Shown here piece after piece: positions 6,926 through 16,187 of a stretch of 38,333 nucleotides of DNA. Numbering within the stretch: position 1 is the stretch's first letter; each line of letters starts with the position of its first letter. The notes under the pieces are model-generated. The model searched no databases and was not told where the DNA came from. It saw only the letters and a program-made list of their open reading frames with translations. Origin of the DNA: Streptococcus pseudopneumoniae. Lineage in GTDB: Bacteria > Bacillota > Bacilli > Lactobacillales > Streptococcaceae. The position numbers and the translations under genes were made by a program. Location of the stretch: NCBI RefSeq assembly GCF_001068775.1, contig NZ_JWAJ01000142.1:1-38333 (forward strand). The letters are read 5' to 3'.

Positions 6926-6994
6926 CGTAGGGACTTAGGCAGTTTAACGGATGTTTATAAGGTTGTGTTGGAGAAATTGCAGGGCTTGAAGTAA
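6926..6994 (+). pseudogene. duplicated C-terminal fragment of purC
   Basis: This encodes [20 protein letters not shown] and then LK, against [20 protein letters not shown] and LK in purC itself. An open frame from 6809 fuses it to the upstream stem-loop repeat, but that frame has no ribosome binding site and its first two thirds is repeat sequence. I read it as a remnant. The direct copy extends past the stop to 7020. Confidence 0.75.
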
Positions 6995-7057
6995 TCATTT
7001 TGGAACGGAACCCCTTCGTCTTCAATAGCCTGTTTGAATAGAAATAAAGGAACTAAA

Positions 7058-10000
7058 ATGGATAAACGTATTTTCGTTGAGAAAAAAGCTGATTTTCGTG
7101 TCAAATCTGACTCTTTAGTAAAAGAGTTACAGCATAATCTTCAGTTGAAAACTTTAAATGATCTTCGTATTGTTCAGGTTTACGATGTTTTTAATTTAGC
7201 AGAGGATTTGTTTGCGCGTGCGGAAAAACATATCTTCTCTGAGCAAGTGACCGATACTGTTTTGGATGAAGCCGCGGTTAAGGCTGATCTTGAGAAGTAT
7301 GCTTTCTTTGCTATCGAAAGTTTGCCTGGTCAATTTGACCAACGTGCAGCATCTTCACAAGAAGCTTTGCTGTTGCTAGGAAGTTCTAGTGAAGTGACAG
7401 TCAATACTGCCCAACTTTACTTAGTGAATAAAGATATCGATGCGACTGAACTAGAAGCTGTCAAGAACTACCTTCTCAATCCAGTTGATTCTCGTTTTAA
7501 GGACATCACGACAGGGATTGCCAAGCAAGAATTTTCAGAGTCAGACAAGACCATTCCCAAATTGACTTTCTTTGAAAGCTATACAGCGGAAGATTTTACG
7601 CGCTACAAGGCCGAGCAAGGGATGGCCATGGAAGTGGATGATTTGCTCTTTATCCAAGACTATTTCAAGTCAATCGAGCGCGTGCCGACTGAGACGGAAC
7701 TCAAGGTTTTGGATACTTACTGGTCTGACCACTGCCGTCACACGACTTTCGAGACTGAGTTGAAGCACATCGATTTTTCAGCTTCTAAATTCCAAAAGCA
7801 ATTGCAGTCAACCTATGACAAGTATATTGCCATGCGTGATGAGTTGGGGCGTTCTGAAAAACCGCAAACCTTGATGGATATGGCGACTATTTTCGGTCGT
7901 TATGAGCGTGCCAATGGACGTTTGGATGATATGGAAGTGTCAGACGAAATCAATGCTTGCTCAGTAGAAATCGAAGTGGACGTTGATGGTGTGAAAGAAC
8001 CATGGCTCCTCATGTTTAAAAACGAAACCCACAATCACCCAACTGAGATTGAGCCATTTGGTGGGGCGGCTACTTGTATCGGTGGTGCTATTCGTGACCC
8101 ATTATCAGGTCGCTCATATGTTTACCAAGCTATGCGTATCTCAGGTGCGGGTGATATTACAGCACCGATTTCGGAAACTCGTGCTGGTAAATTGCCACAA
8201 CAGGTCATTTCTAAGACAGCGGCTCATGGTTATTCTTCATATGGTAACCAGATTGGGCTTGCGACGACCTACGTTCGTGAGTATTTCCACCCAGGTTTCG
8301 TTGCTAAGCGTATGGAGCTAGGTGCTGTTGTCGGTGCAGCTCCTAAGGGCAATGTTGTCCGTGAAAAACCGGAAGCGGGAGATGTGATTATTCTCCTTGG
8401 AGGTAAGACTGGACGTGATGGTGTCGGTGGTGCGACAGGCTCTTCTAAGGTTCAAACAGTTGAGTCCGTGGAAACTGCTGGAGCTGAAGTTCAAAAAGGG
8501 AATGCTATAGAAGAACGCAAGATTCAGCGTCTCTTCCGTAATGGTGAGGTCACTCGTCTCATCAAGAAGTCCAATGACTTTGGTGCTGGTGGTGTCTGTG
8601 TGGCTATCGGTGAATTGGCAGATGGTCTTGAAATTGATCTAGACAAAGTGCCATTGAAATACCAAGGTTTGAACGGTACAGAAATTGCCATCTCTGAATC
8701 TCAAGAGCGTATGGCTGTAGTGGTTCGTCCAGAAGATGTAGACTCCTTCATTGCAGCATGTAACAAAGAAAATATTGACGCTGTTGTCGTTGCGACAGTG
8801 ACTGAAAAACCAAATCTTGTTATGCACTGGAATGGTGAAACGATTGTTGATTTGGAACGTCGTTTCCTTGATACAAACGGTGTACGTGTAGTTGTGGATG
8901 CTAAGGTGGTTGACAAGGATGTCAAGCTTCCAGAAGAACGCCAAACATCTGCCGAAACCCTTGAAGTAGATACGCTTGCAGTCTTGGCTGACCTTAACCA
9001 TGCCAGTCAAAAAGGCTTGCAAACCATCTTTGATAGCTCAGTTGGTCGTTCAACAGTCAATCACCCACTTGGTGGTCGCTACCAAATTACACCAACTGAA
9101 GCTTCTGTACAGAAATTGCCAGTCCAACATGGCGTGACAACAACTGCCTCTGTTATGGCACAAGGGTTCAACCCATATATCGCAGAATGGTCTCCTTATC
9201 ATGGTGCGGCTTATGCAGTCATCGAAGCAACTGCTCGTTTGGTTGCTGCTGGTGCAAACTGGTCTAAGGCTCGCTTCTCTTATCAAGAATATTTCGAGCG
9301 GATGGATAAACAAGCAGAGCGTTTTGGCCAACCAGTAGCTGCTCTTCTTGGATCCATTGAAGCTCAGATTCAACTTGGGTTGCCATCTATCGGTGGGAAG
9401 GACTCTATGTCTGGTACCTTTGAAGAATTGACAGTGCCACCAACCTTGGTTGCTTTTGGGGTAACAACTGCAGATAGCCGTAAGGTTCTTTCTCCAGAAT
9501 TTAAAGTCGCTGGTGAAAATATCTATTACATCCCAGGTCAAGCTTTGGCCCAAGAAATTGACTTTGATCTTATCAAGTCTAACTTTGCTAAGTTTGAAGC
9601 CATCCAAGCTGATCACAAAGTGACAGCAGCATCAGCTGTCAAATATGGTGGTGTGGTTGAAAGTTTGGCTCTTGCTACCTTTGGGAACCATATCGGTGCA
9701 GAGGTAATCTTGCCTGAACTTGAAAGTTCTTTGACAGCTCAATTAGGCGGATTTGTCTTCGCCTCTCCTGAAGAAATTGCTGGAGTAGAGAAGATTGGAC
9801 AAACAAAAGCAGACTTTACACTGACTGTAAACGGTGTGAAGCTAGATGGACAGAAACTTGACAGTGCCTTCCAAGGAAAACTGGAAGAAGTTTACCCAAC
9901 AGAGTTTGCTCAAGCCAAAGAACTGGCTGAAGTACCAGCTGTGGTATCAGATGTTGTGATTAAATCCAAAGAAAAGGTTGCAAAACCTGTGGTTTACATC

Positions 10001-10783
10001 CCAGTCTTCCCAGGAACTAACTCAGAATATGACTCAGCTAAGGCTTTCGAAAAAGAAGGTGCAGAGGTCAACTTAGTGCCATTTGTGACCTTGAATGAAG
10101 AAGCCATTGTCAATTCAGTTGAAACTATGGTTGACAACATCGGCAAGGCTAACATTCTCTTCTTTGCAGGTGGTTTCTCAGCTGCGGACGAGCCAGATGG
10201 TTCCGCTAAGTTTATCGTCAACATCCTTCTCAATGAAAAAGTCCGTGTGGCTATTGATAGCTTTATCGTCCGTGGTGGCTTGATTATCGGTATCTGTAAT
10301 GGATTCCAGGCCTTGGTTAAATCAGGTCTTCTTCCATACGGAAATTTCGAGGATGCTAATAGTACTAGTCCAACCCTCTTCTACAATGATGCCAATCAAC
10401 ACGTGGCCAAGATGGTGGAAACCCGTATTGCCAATACCAACTCACCATGGTTAGCTGGTGTGCAAGTAGGCGATATCCACGCTATTCCTGTTTCGCACGG
10501 TGAAGGGAAGTTTGTCGTGACGGCTGAGGAATTTGCTGAGCTCCGTGACAATGGACAAATCTTCAGCCAATATGTTGACTTTAACGGCAAACCAAGTATG
10601 GATTCTAAGTACAATCCGAATGGTTCTGTCCATGCCATAGAAGGAATTACCAGCAAGAACGGCCAAATCATCGGTAAGATGGGACACTCAGAACGTTTTG
10701 AAGACGGACTCTTCCAAAATATTCCAGGAAATAAAGATCAATATCTCTTTGCATCAGCTGTGAAATACTTTACTGGGAAATAA
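7058..10783 (+). CDS. purL: phosphoribosylformylglycinamidine synthase PurL (large, fused)
   Basis: 1241 aa from ATG 7058, preceded by AAAGGA (7047-7052); an upstream in-frame ATG at 7034 would add eight atypical residues. It makes FGAM from FGAR using glutamine and ATP. This is the single-chain form: an N-terminal PurS-like segment, then tandem AIRS-type synthase domains (NETHNHPTEIEPFGGAAT, VGGATGSSK and later GGKDSMSGTFE). A C-terminal class I glutaminase domain follows (FPGTNSEYDSAKAF, FAGGFSAADE, nucleophile Cys1080 in GICNGFQ, VSHGEGKF). Bacillus uses three separate genes instead. It follows purC after the duplicated trailer and repeat. Confidence 0.97.
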   Translation: MDKRIFVEKKADFRVKSDSLVKELQHNLQLKTLNDLRIVQVYDVFNLAEDLFARAEKHIFSEQVTDTVLDEAAVKADLEKYAFFAIESLPGQFDQRAASSQEALLLLGSSSEVTVNTAQLYLVNKDIDATELEAVKNYLLNPVDSRFKDITTGIAKQEFSESDKTIPKLTFFESYTAEDFTRYKAEQGMAMEVDDLLFIQDYFKSIERVPTETELKVLDTYWSDHCRHTTFETELKHIDFSASKFQKQLQSTYDKYIAMRDELGRSEKPQTLMDMATIFGRYERANGRLDDMEVSDEINACSVEIEVDVDGVKEPWLLMFKNETHNHPTEIEPFGGAATCIGGAIRDPLSGRSYVYQAMRISGAGDITAPISETRAGKLPQQVISKTAAHGYSSYGNQIGLATTYVREYFHPGFVAKRMELGAVVGAAPKGNVVREKPEAGDVIILLGGKTGRDGVGGATGSSKVQTVESVETAGAEVQKGNAIEERKIQRLFRNGEVTRLIKKSNDFGAGGVCVAIGELADGLEIDLDKVPLKYQGLNGTEIAISESQERMAVVVRPEDVDSFIAACNKENIDAVVVATVTEKPNLVMHWNGETIVDLERRFLDTNGVRVVVDAKVVDKDVKLPEERQTSAETLEVDTLAVLADLNHASQKGLQTIFDSSVGRSTVNHPLGGRYQITPTEASVQKLPVQHGVTTTASVMAQGFNPYIAEWSPYHGAAYAVIEATARLVAAGANWSKARFSYQEYFERMDKQAERFGQPVAALLGSIEAQIQLGLPSIGGKDSMSGTFEELTVPPTLVAFGVTTADSRKVLSPEFKVAGENIYYIPGQALAQEIDFDLIKSNFAKFEAIQADHKVTAASAVKYGGVVESLALATFGNHIGAEVILPELESSLTAQLGGFVFASPEEIAGVEKIGQTKADFTLTVNGVKLDGQKLDSAFQGKLEEVYPTEFAQAKELAEVPAVVSDVVIKSKEKVAKPVVYIPVFPGTNSEYDSAKAFEKEGAEVNLVPFVTLNEEAIVNSVETMVDNIGKANILFFAGGFSAADEPDGSAKFIVNILLNEKVRVAIDSFIVRGGLIIGICNGFQALVKSGLLPYGNFEDANSTSPTLFYNDANQHVAKMVETRIANTNSPWLAGVQVGDIHAIPVSHGEGKFVVTAEEFAELRDNGQIFSQYVDFNGKPSMDSKYNPNGSVHAIEGITSKNGQIIGKMGHSERFEDGLFQNIPGNKDQYLFASAVKYFTGK

Positions 10784-10870
10784 GATTTGCAGATTTTCTA
10801 ACTAGATAACTATCAGTAAATGTAAAATCAAGTAGATCTAACTTGCTATAATTGCAAATGATTTATTGTT

Positions 10871-10928
10871 GCGAGTGAAACGAGCTTCTGCCGTATCATT
10901 CCGCTCTAGTATCGTTAAGGAATGATAC
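10871..10928 (+). ncRNA. candidate structured leader of purF
   Basis: A small hairpin (10871-10885) has GC and G-C pairs interrupted by tandem G.A / A.G mismatches and a UGAAA loop. It is followed after 7 nt by GTATCATTCC (10893-10902), which pairs perfectly with GGAATGATAC (10919-10928). There is no T tract, so it is not a simple terminator. ATG of purF follows 24 nt later. The layout mirrors the purE leader (17473-17629): same GA hairpin, same 7-nt gap, a 10-bp stem, 25 nt to the start. Confidence 0.5.
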
Positions 10929-10952
10929 ACAAATAAAAATTAGGTATATAGA

Positions 10953-12395
10953 ATGACATACGAAGTAAAATCTCTTAATGAAGAATGTGGTGTTTTTGGT
11001 ATCTGGGGTCACCCAGACGCTGCCAAATTGACCTATTTTGGACTCCATAGTCTTCAGCACCGTGGTCAGGAGGGGGCAGGAATCCTCTCCAATGACCAAG
11101 GGAAATTGAAGCGTCATCGTGATATGGGGCTTTTATCAGAAGTCTTTAAAAATCCTGCGAATTTGGATAAATTGGCAGGAACTGGAGCGATTGGGCACGT
11201 GCGTTATGCGACTGCGGGAGAAGCTTCTGTAGACAATATCCAACCTTTCCTCTTCCGCTTTCACGACATGCAGTTTGGTTTGGCTCATAATGGGAATCTG
11301 ACCAATGCAGAATCGCTCAAGCAAGAATTGGAACAAAGAGGAGCGATTTTCAGCTCAACCTCTGACTCTGAAATTTTGGCTCACCTTATTCGCCGTAGCC
11401 ACAATCCAAACCTGATGGGTAAAATCAAGGAAGCACTCAGTCTTGTTAAAGGTGGTTTTGCTTATCTCTTGATGTTTGAGGACAAGTTAATTGCAGCGCT
11501 TGATCCAAACGGCTTCCGTCCTCTGTCAATCGGGAAAATGACGAATGGAGCAGTAGTGGTTTCATCTGAGACCTGTGCCTTTGAAGTAATCGGTGCTGAG
11601 TGGATTCGTGATGTGAAGCCAGGCGAGATTGTCATTATTGATGACAATGGCATCCAGTATGACAGCTATACAAACGATACTCAGTTGGCTATCTGTTCCA
11701 TGGAGTATATTTACTTTGCCCGTCCTGACTCGAATATCCATGGTGTCAATGTCCATACGGCTCGTAAGAGAATGGGAGCTCAACTGGCACGTGAGTTCAA
11801 GCACGAAGCTGATATTGTAGTTGGGGTACCAAATTCCTCACTCAGCGCAGCGATGGGCTTTGCCGAAGAATCAGGTCTGCCAAATGAAATGGGTCTCATC
11901 AAGAACCAATATACGCAACGGACCTTTATCCAGCCGACTCAAGAATTGCGCGAGCAAGGAGTTCGTATGAAACTGTCTGCTGTTTCTGGTGTCGTGAGAG
12001 GCAAACGTGTGGTCATGATCGATGACTCGATTGTACGAGGCACGACATCTCGTCGTATCGTAAAATTGCTGAAAGAAGCAGGTGCTACAGAAGTTCATGT
12101 GGCGATTGCTAGCCCAGCTCTGGCTTATCCATGTTTCTATGGAATTGATATTCAGAGTCGTGAGGAATTGATTGCGGCCAATCATACCGTTGAGGAAACT
12201 TGCCAAATCATTGGTGCGGATAGTCTGACCTATCTTTCGATTGATGGCTTGATTGATTCTATCGGCATCGAAACAGATGCGCCAAATGGCGGCCTCTGTG
12301 TGGCTTACTTTGATGGGAAATATCCAACTCCTCTCTATGATTATGAAGAAGAATATCGTAGAAGTTTGGAAGAAAAAACGAGTTTTTACAAATAA
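10953..12395 (+). CDS. purF: amidophosphoribosyltransferase PurF
   Basis: 480 aa. It catalyses the first committed step of purine synthesis (PRPP plus glutamine to phosphoribosylamine). It is made with a propeptide ending before Cys12 (ECGVFG), the N-terminal glutaminase nucleophile after processing. The PRPP loop VMIDDSIVRGTTS is at 354-366. Using a 12-residue offset, Cys248, Cys394 and Cys449 match the Bacillus Fe-S ligands 236, 382 and 437, but the fourth ligand (440) is Tyr452 here (CVAYF instead of CLACF). A typical 4Fe-4S cluster is therefore doubtful. The ribosome binding site is weak (TTAGG, 10940-10944), so the structured leader upstream may matter for translation. Confidence 0.96.
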   Translation: MTYEVKSLNEECGVFGIWGHPDAAKLTYFGLHSLQHRGQEGAGILSNDQGKLKRHRDMGLLSEVFKNPANLDKLAGTGAIGHVRYATAGEASVDNIQPFLFRFHDMQFGLAHNGNLTNAESLKQELEQRGAIFSSTSDSEILAHLIRRSHNPNLMGKIKEALSLVKGGFAYLLMFEDKLIAALDPNGFRPLSIGKMTNGAVVVSSETCAFEVIGAEWIRDVKPGEIVIIDDNGIQYDSYTNDTQLAICSMEYIYFARPDSNIHGVNVHTARKRMGAQLAREFKHEADIVVGVPNSSLSAAMGFAEESGLPNEMGLIKNQYTQRTFIQPTQELREQGVRMKLSAVSGVVRGKRVVMIDDSIVRGTTSRRIVKLLKEAGATEVHVAIASPALAYPCFYGIDIQSREELIAANHTVEETCQIIGADSLTYLSIDGLIDSIGIETDAPNGGLCVAYFDGKYPTPLYDYEEEYRRSLEEKTSFYK

Positions 12396-12431
12396 AATTC
12401 CCCATTGAAGGAAAGGAAAAGGAAAAAACAA

Positions 12432-13454
12432 ATGACAAATAAAAATGCATACGCTCAATCAGGTGTGGACGTTGAAGCGGGTTATGAGGTTGTTGAACGC
12501 ATCAAAAAACACGTGGCACGTACAGAGCGTGCGGGTGTTATGGGAGCTCTTGGTGGTTTTGGTGGCATGTTCGACCTTTCAAAAACAGGTGTTAAAGAGC
12601 CTGTTTTGATCTCAGGTACAGATGGTGTTGGTACTAAGCTGATGCTAGCTATCAAGTATGACAAACACGATACCATCGGTCAAGACTGTGTGGCTATGTG
12701 TGTCAATGATATCATTGCTGCAGGTGCTGAGCCCCTTTACTTCCTTGACTACGTCGCAACTGGTAAAAATGAACCAGCTAAGCTTGAACAAGTGGTTGCT
12801 GGTGTGGCTGAAGGTTGTGTACAATCAGGTGCGGCCCTCATCGGTGGGGAAACTGCTGAAATGCCTGGTATGTATGGCGAAGACGACTATGACTTGGCTG
12901 GATTTGCTGTTGGTGTTGCAGAAAAATCTCAAATCATCGACGGTTCAAAAGTGACAGCAGGGGATGTGATTCTGGGGCTTGCTTCAAGCGGTATCCACTC
13001 AAATGGTTACTCACTTGTTCGTCGTGTCTTTGCGGACTATACAGGTGAAGAAGTCCTCCCAGAATTGGAAGGCAAGAAACTCAGGGAGGTTCTTTTGGAG
13101 CCAACTCGTATCTACGTTAAAGCTGTTTTGCCACTCATCAAAGAAGAATTGGTTAACGGTATTGCCCACATCACAGGTGGTGGTTTCATCGAAAATGTGC
13201 CACGTATGTTCTCAGATGATTTGGCTGCTGAAATTGACGAAAGCAAAGTACCAGTCCTTCCAATTTTCAAAGCCCTTGAAAAATATGGCCAAATCAAACA
13301 CGAAGAAATGTTTGAAATCTTCAACATGGGTATTGGTCTCATGCTTGCAGTTAAACCAGAACATGTTGAACGTGTCAAAGAACTTCTCGACGAACCTGTT
13401 TATGAAATCGGTCGTATTGTGAAGAAAGATGGCGCAAGTGTGGTGATTAAATAA
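12432..13454 (+). CDS. purM: AIR synthetase PurM
   Basis: Phosphoribosylformylglycinamidine cyclo-ligase, 340 aa, full length, begins [20 protein letters not shown]. It closes the imidazole ring (FGAM to AIR). Family motifs visible are [40 protein letters not shown] and HITGGGF. The A/G-rich stretch AGGAAAAGG precedes ATG 12432; an open frame from 12405 adds only a Lys/Arg-rich tail without conservation. Its stop overlaps the purN start by one base (TAATG), indicating translational coupling. Confidence 0.97.
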   Translation: MTNKNAYAQSGVDVEAGYEVVERIKKHVARTERAGVMGALGGFGGMFDLSKTGVKEPVLISGTDGVGTKLMLAIKYDKHDTIGQDCVAMCVNDIIAAGAEPLYFLDYVATGKNEPAKLEQVVAGVAEGCVQSGAALIGGETAEMPGMYGEDDYDLAGFAVGVAEKSQIIDGSKVTAGDVILGLASSGIHSNGYSLVRRVFADYTGEEVLPELEGKKLREVLLEPTRIYVKAVLPLIKEELVNGIAHITGGGFIENVPRMFSDDLAAEIDESKVPVLPIFKALEKYGQIKHEEMFEIFNMGIGLMLAVKPEHVERVKELLDEPVYEIGRIVKKDGASVVIK

Positions 13455-14008
13455 TGGTTAAAAGGATTGCGGTATTTGCCTCTGGCAACGGCTCAAACTT
13501 TCAGGTGATTGCGGAACAATTTCCAGTAGAATTTGTCTTTTCAGATCACCGGGATGCCTACGTTTTAGAACGCGCCGAAAAACTAGGGGTTTTATCTTAT
13601 GCCTTTGAACTTAAAGAGTTTGAGAATAAGGCAGACTATGAAGAAGCCATCGTCGAACTTTTGGATGAACACAAGATTGACTTAGTTTGTCTCGCAGGCT
13701 ATATGAAAATCGTTGGCCCAACTTTACTAGCAGCTTATGAAGGTCGTATCATCAATATTCACCCAGCTTTTCTCCCTGAATTTCCAGGCGCTCATGGTAT
13801 TGAGGATGCTTGGAATGCAGGTGTGGACCAGTCTGGCGTGACTATTCACTGGGTGGATTCGGGTGTGGATACAGGAAAGGTCATCAAACAAGTCCGTGTG
13901 CCATTCCTTGAAGGGGATACCCTTGATACTTTCGAGACTCGCATCCACGAAACAGAGTACAAACTCTATCCAGAAGTCTTGGATAGTTTAGGGGTGGGGA
14001 GAATATAA
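13454..14008 (+). CDS. purN: GAR formyltransferase PurN
   Basis: Phosphoribosylglycinamide formyltransferase, 184 aa, 10-formyl-THF dependent, converts GAR to FGAR. N-terminal VFASGNGSNFQ binds phosphate. LAGYMKIVGP and NIHPAFLPEFPGAHG contain the catalytic Asn and His, and VDSGVDTGKVI holds the conserved Asp. The start overlaps the purM stop by one nucleotide. Confidence 0.96.
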   Translation: MVKRIAVFASGNGSNFQVIAEQFPVEFVFSDHRDAYVLERAEKLGVLSYAFELKEFENKADYEEAIVELLDEHKIDLVCLAGYMKIVGPTLLAAYEGRIINIHPAFLPEFPGAHGIEDAWNAGVDQSGVTIHWVDSGVDTGKVIKQVRVPFLEGDTLDTFETRIHETEYKLYPEVLDSLGVGRI

Positions 14009-14052
14009 GAAGTAAATCAAGTTTTGATTTTGCAATATTGCTGGGAGAAAAA

Positions 14053-14517
14053 ATGATTGAGATAAAATTAGTAGATGAGAGCAGTTATCAGGCAGTGCTG
14101 GATTTGAAAATATCTGAAGCTGATGAACGAGCACGTTTCGTGTCTCCAAATGTACGCTCTTTAGCTGACGCATGGCTCTACCGAGAGAATGGGGATGTGT
14201 TTCCAATGGCAATCTATTGGAATAAGCTTGTAGTTGGTTTTCTCCTGTTGGAAATAGATAAGGATGAAGCGGAATACTTTATCTGGAGGATAATGATTGG
14301 TCGGCAGTACCAAGGAAGAGGTTATGGTCGTAAAGCCTTGGAAGTTCTAATCAAAGAGGCCCAGATGGATAGAGTCTGCAGTCATATTGTTGCAGATTAT
14401 GTGGTTGGAAATGAAAAAATGAAGCACCTGTTGACTAGTTTGGGTTTTCAGGAAGCAGGATTTATAGAAGAAAATAACGAAGTCGCTATGCGCTTGGACT
14501 TAAAGAAAGAGGAATAG
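14053..14517 (+). CDS. GNAT-family N-acetyltransferase inside the pur cluster
   Basis: 154 aa from ATG 14053 with GGGAG (14043-14047) upstream; ATG 14038 is in frame but badly placed. It has the GNAT fold: acetyl-CoA binding motif A is visible as [17 protein letters not shown] (about residues 85-101), followed by [17 protein letters not shown]. It resembles spermine/spermidine-type acetyltransferases such as BltD/PaiA in general pattern; the substrate is unknown. The stop is one base before the purH start, so it is cotranscribed with purine genes. In the pneumococcal gene order I remember, a vanZ-like gene lies here instead, so this slot appears variable. Confidence 0.85.
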   Translation: MIEIKLVDESSYQAVLDLKISEADERARFVSPNVRSLADAWLYRENGDVFPMAIYWNKLVVGFLLLEIDKDEAEYFIWRIMIGRQYQGRGYGRKALEVLIKEAQMDRVCSHIVADYVVGNEKMKHLLTSLGFQEAGFIEENNEVAMRLDLKKEE

Positions 14518-14518
14518 A

Positions 14519-16066
14519 ATGACGAAAAAAGCCTTAATCAGTGTCTCAGATAAAGCGGGCATTGTTGAATTTGCCCAAGAACTCAAGAAACTTGGTTGGG
14601 ATATCATCTCAACAGGTGGGACCAAGGTTGCCCTTGACAATGCTGGTGTTGACACCATTGCTATCGATGATGTGACTGGTTTCCCAGAAATGATGGACGG
14701 TCGTGTCAAGACTCTCCATCCAAATATTCACGGTGGGCTTCTCGCTCGTCGTGATTTGGATAGTCACCTAGAAGCAGCTAAGGACAATCAGATCGAATTG
14801 ATCGACCTTGTTGTGGTCAATCTCTACCCCTTTAAGGAAACCATTCTCAAACCAGACGTAACTTACGCTGATGCTGTGGAGAACATCGATATCGGCGGTC
14901 CATCCATGCTTCGTTCGGCAGCTAAAAACCACGCTAGCGTGACCGTTGTTGTAGACCCTGTTGACTATGCTGTTGTTCTTGACGAATTGGCAGCAAACGG
15001 CGAAACCTCTTATGAAACTCGCCAACGTTTGGCAGCCAAAGTATTCCGCCACACAGCGGCTTATGACGCCTTGATTGCAGAATACTTCACAGCTCAAGTG
15101 GGTGAAAGCAAGCCTGAAAAACTCACTTTGACTTATGACCTCAAGCAACCAATGCGTTACGGTGAGAACCCTCAACAAGACGCAGACTTCTACCAAAAAG
15201 CCTTGCCAACAGACTACTCTATTGCATCTGCTAAACAGCTTAACGGTAAGGAATTATCCTTCAACAATATCCGTGATGCTGATGCTGCTATCCGTATCAT
15301 CCGTGACTTCAAAGAACGTCCAACCGTTGTGGCTTTGAAACACATGAACCCATGTGGAATCGGTCAAGCTGACGATATCGAAACAGCTTGGGACTACGCT
15401 TATGAGTCTGACCCAGTGTCTATCTTTGGTGGAATCGTCGTTCTTAACCGTGAGGTAGATGCTGCGACAGCTGAGAAGATGCACGGCGTTTTCCTTGAAA
15501 TCATCATCGCACCAAGCTATACGGATGAAGCGCTAGCCATTTTGACCAACAAAAAGAAAAACTTGCGCATTCTTGCCTTGCCATTTGACGCACAAGATGC
15601 CAGTGAAGCAGAAGCAGAATACACTGGTGTTGTTGGTGGTCTCCTCGTTCAAAACCAAGACGTTGTGAAAGAAAGTCAGGCTGACTGGCAAGTTGTTACC
15701 AAACGCCAACCAACTGAGACAGAAGCGACAGCCCTTGAGTTCGCATGGAAAGCTATTAAATACGTCAAATCAAACGGTATCATCGTAACTAACGACCACA
15801 TGACATTGGGTGTTGGTCCTGGTCAAACCAATCGTGTGGCTTCAGTTCGTATTGCTATTGACCAAGCTAAAGACCGTCTTGACGGTGCTGTTCTTGCTTC
15901 AGATGCCTTCTTCCCATTTGCGGATAACGTGGAAGAAATCGCCAAAGCAGGCATCAAGGCCATCATCCAGCCAGGGGGCTCAGTCCGTGACCAAGAGTCT
16001 ATCGAAGCTGCTGATAAATACGGCTTGACTATGGTCTTCACAGGCGTGAGACATTTTAGACATTAA
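14519..16066 (+). CDS. purH: bifunctional AICAR formyltransferase / IMP cyclohydrolase PurH
   Basis: 515 aa, performs the last two steps to IMP. The N-terminal cyclohydrolase part has [21 protein letters not shown] and [18 protein letters not shown]. The C-terminal transformylase part has MRYGENPQQ, the Lys-His pair in [12 protein letters not shown], and [12 protein letters not shown] near the end. GAGGAAT lies just before ATG 14519, within the end of the GNAT gene. It is terminated by the hairpin at 16074-16104. Confidence 0.97.
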   Translation: MTKKALISVSDKAGIVEFAQELKKLGWDIISTGGTKVALDNAGVDTIAIDDVTGFPEMMDGRVKTLHPNIHGGLLARRDLDSHLEAAKDNQIELIDLVVVNLYPFKETILKPDVTYADAVENIDIGGPSMLRSAAKNHASVTVVVDPVDYAVVLDELAANGETSYETRQRLAAKVFRHTAAYDALIAEYFTAQVGESKPEKLTLTYDLKQPMRYGENPQQDADFYQKALPTDYSIASAKQLNGKELSFNNIRDADAAIRIIRDFKERPTVVALKHMNPCGIGQADDIETAWDYAYESDPVSIFGGIVVLNREVDAATAEKMHGVFLEIIIAPSYTDEALAILTNKKKNLRILALPFDAQDASEAEAEYTGVVGGLLVQNQDVVKESQADWQVVTKRQPTETEATALEFAWKAIKYVKSNGIIVTNDHMTLGVGPGQTNRVASVRIAIDQAKDRLDGAVLASDAFFPFADNVEEIAKAGIKAIIQPGGSVRDQESIEAADKYGLTMVFTGVRHFRH

Positions 16067-16073
16067 GAAAATA

Positions 16074-16104
16074 AAAGGGAAGAAAACAGTTTCTTTCCTT
16101 TTTT
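16074..16104 (+). terminator. terminator between purH and purD
   Basis: AAAGGGAAGAAA (16074-16085) pairs with TTTCTTTCCTTT (16090-16101) with one G.U, loop ACAG, then further T. A second short palindrome follows (TTCGCTTT / AAAGCGAA around 16103-16120). It implies that purD and downstream genes have their own promoter, as found at 16134-16155. Confidence 0.8.
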
Positions 16105-16133
16105 CGCTTTAAAAGCGAAACGAAACAAGATTA

Positions 16134-16155
16134 AAACGAACGTTTATGGTATAAT
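16134..16155 (+). promoter_or_regulatory. purD promoter with candidate PurR box
   Basis: TATAAT (16150-16155) is preceded by TG at the extended -10 position (TGGTATAAT) and has no usable -35 element. AAAACGAACGTT (16134-16145) sits where the -35 should be and shares the ACGAAC core found before purC. This suits an activator-dependent promoter, PurR being the obvious candidate. Confidence 0.55.
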
Positions 16156-16187
16156 ATTAGTAAATAATTCGCAAAAGAGGTTGAAAG

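Noticed and set aside
6809..6994. 61-codon ORF between purC and purL as a separate gene
   Set aside because: It is a chance fusion of stem-loop repeat sequence with a duplicated purC 3' end. No ribosome binding site is present.
8639..9022. 127-codon minus-strand ORF inside purL
   Set aside because: It lies fully antisense to conserved purL sequence and has no start signals; one of several such shadows in the pur genes.
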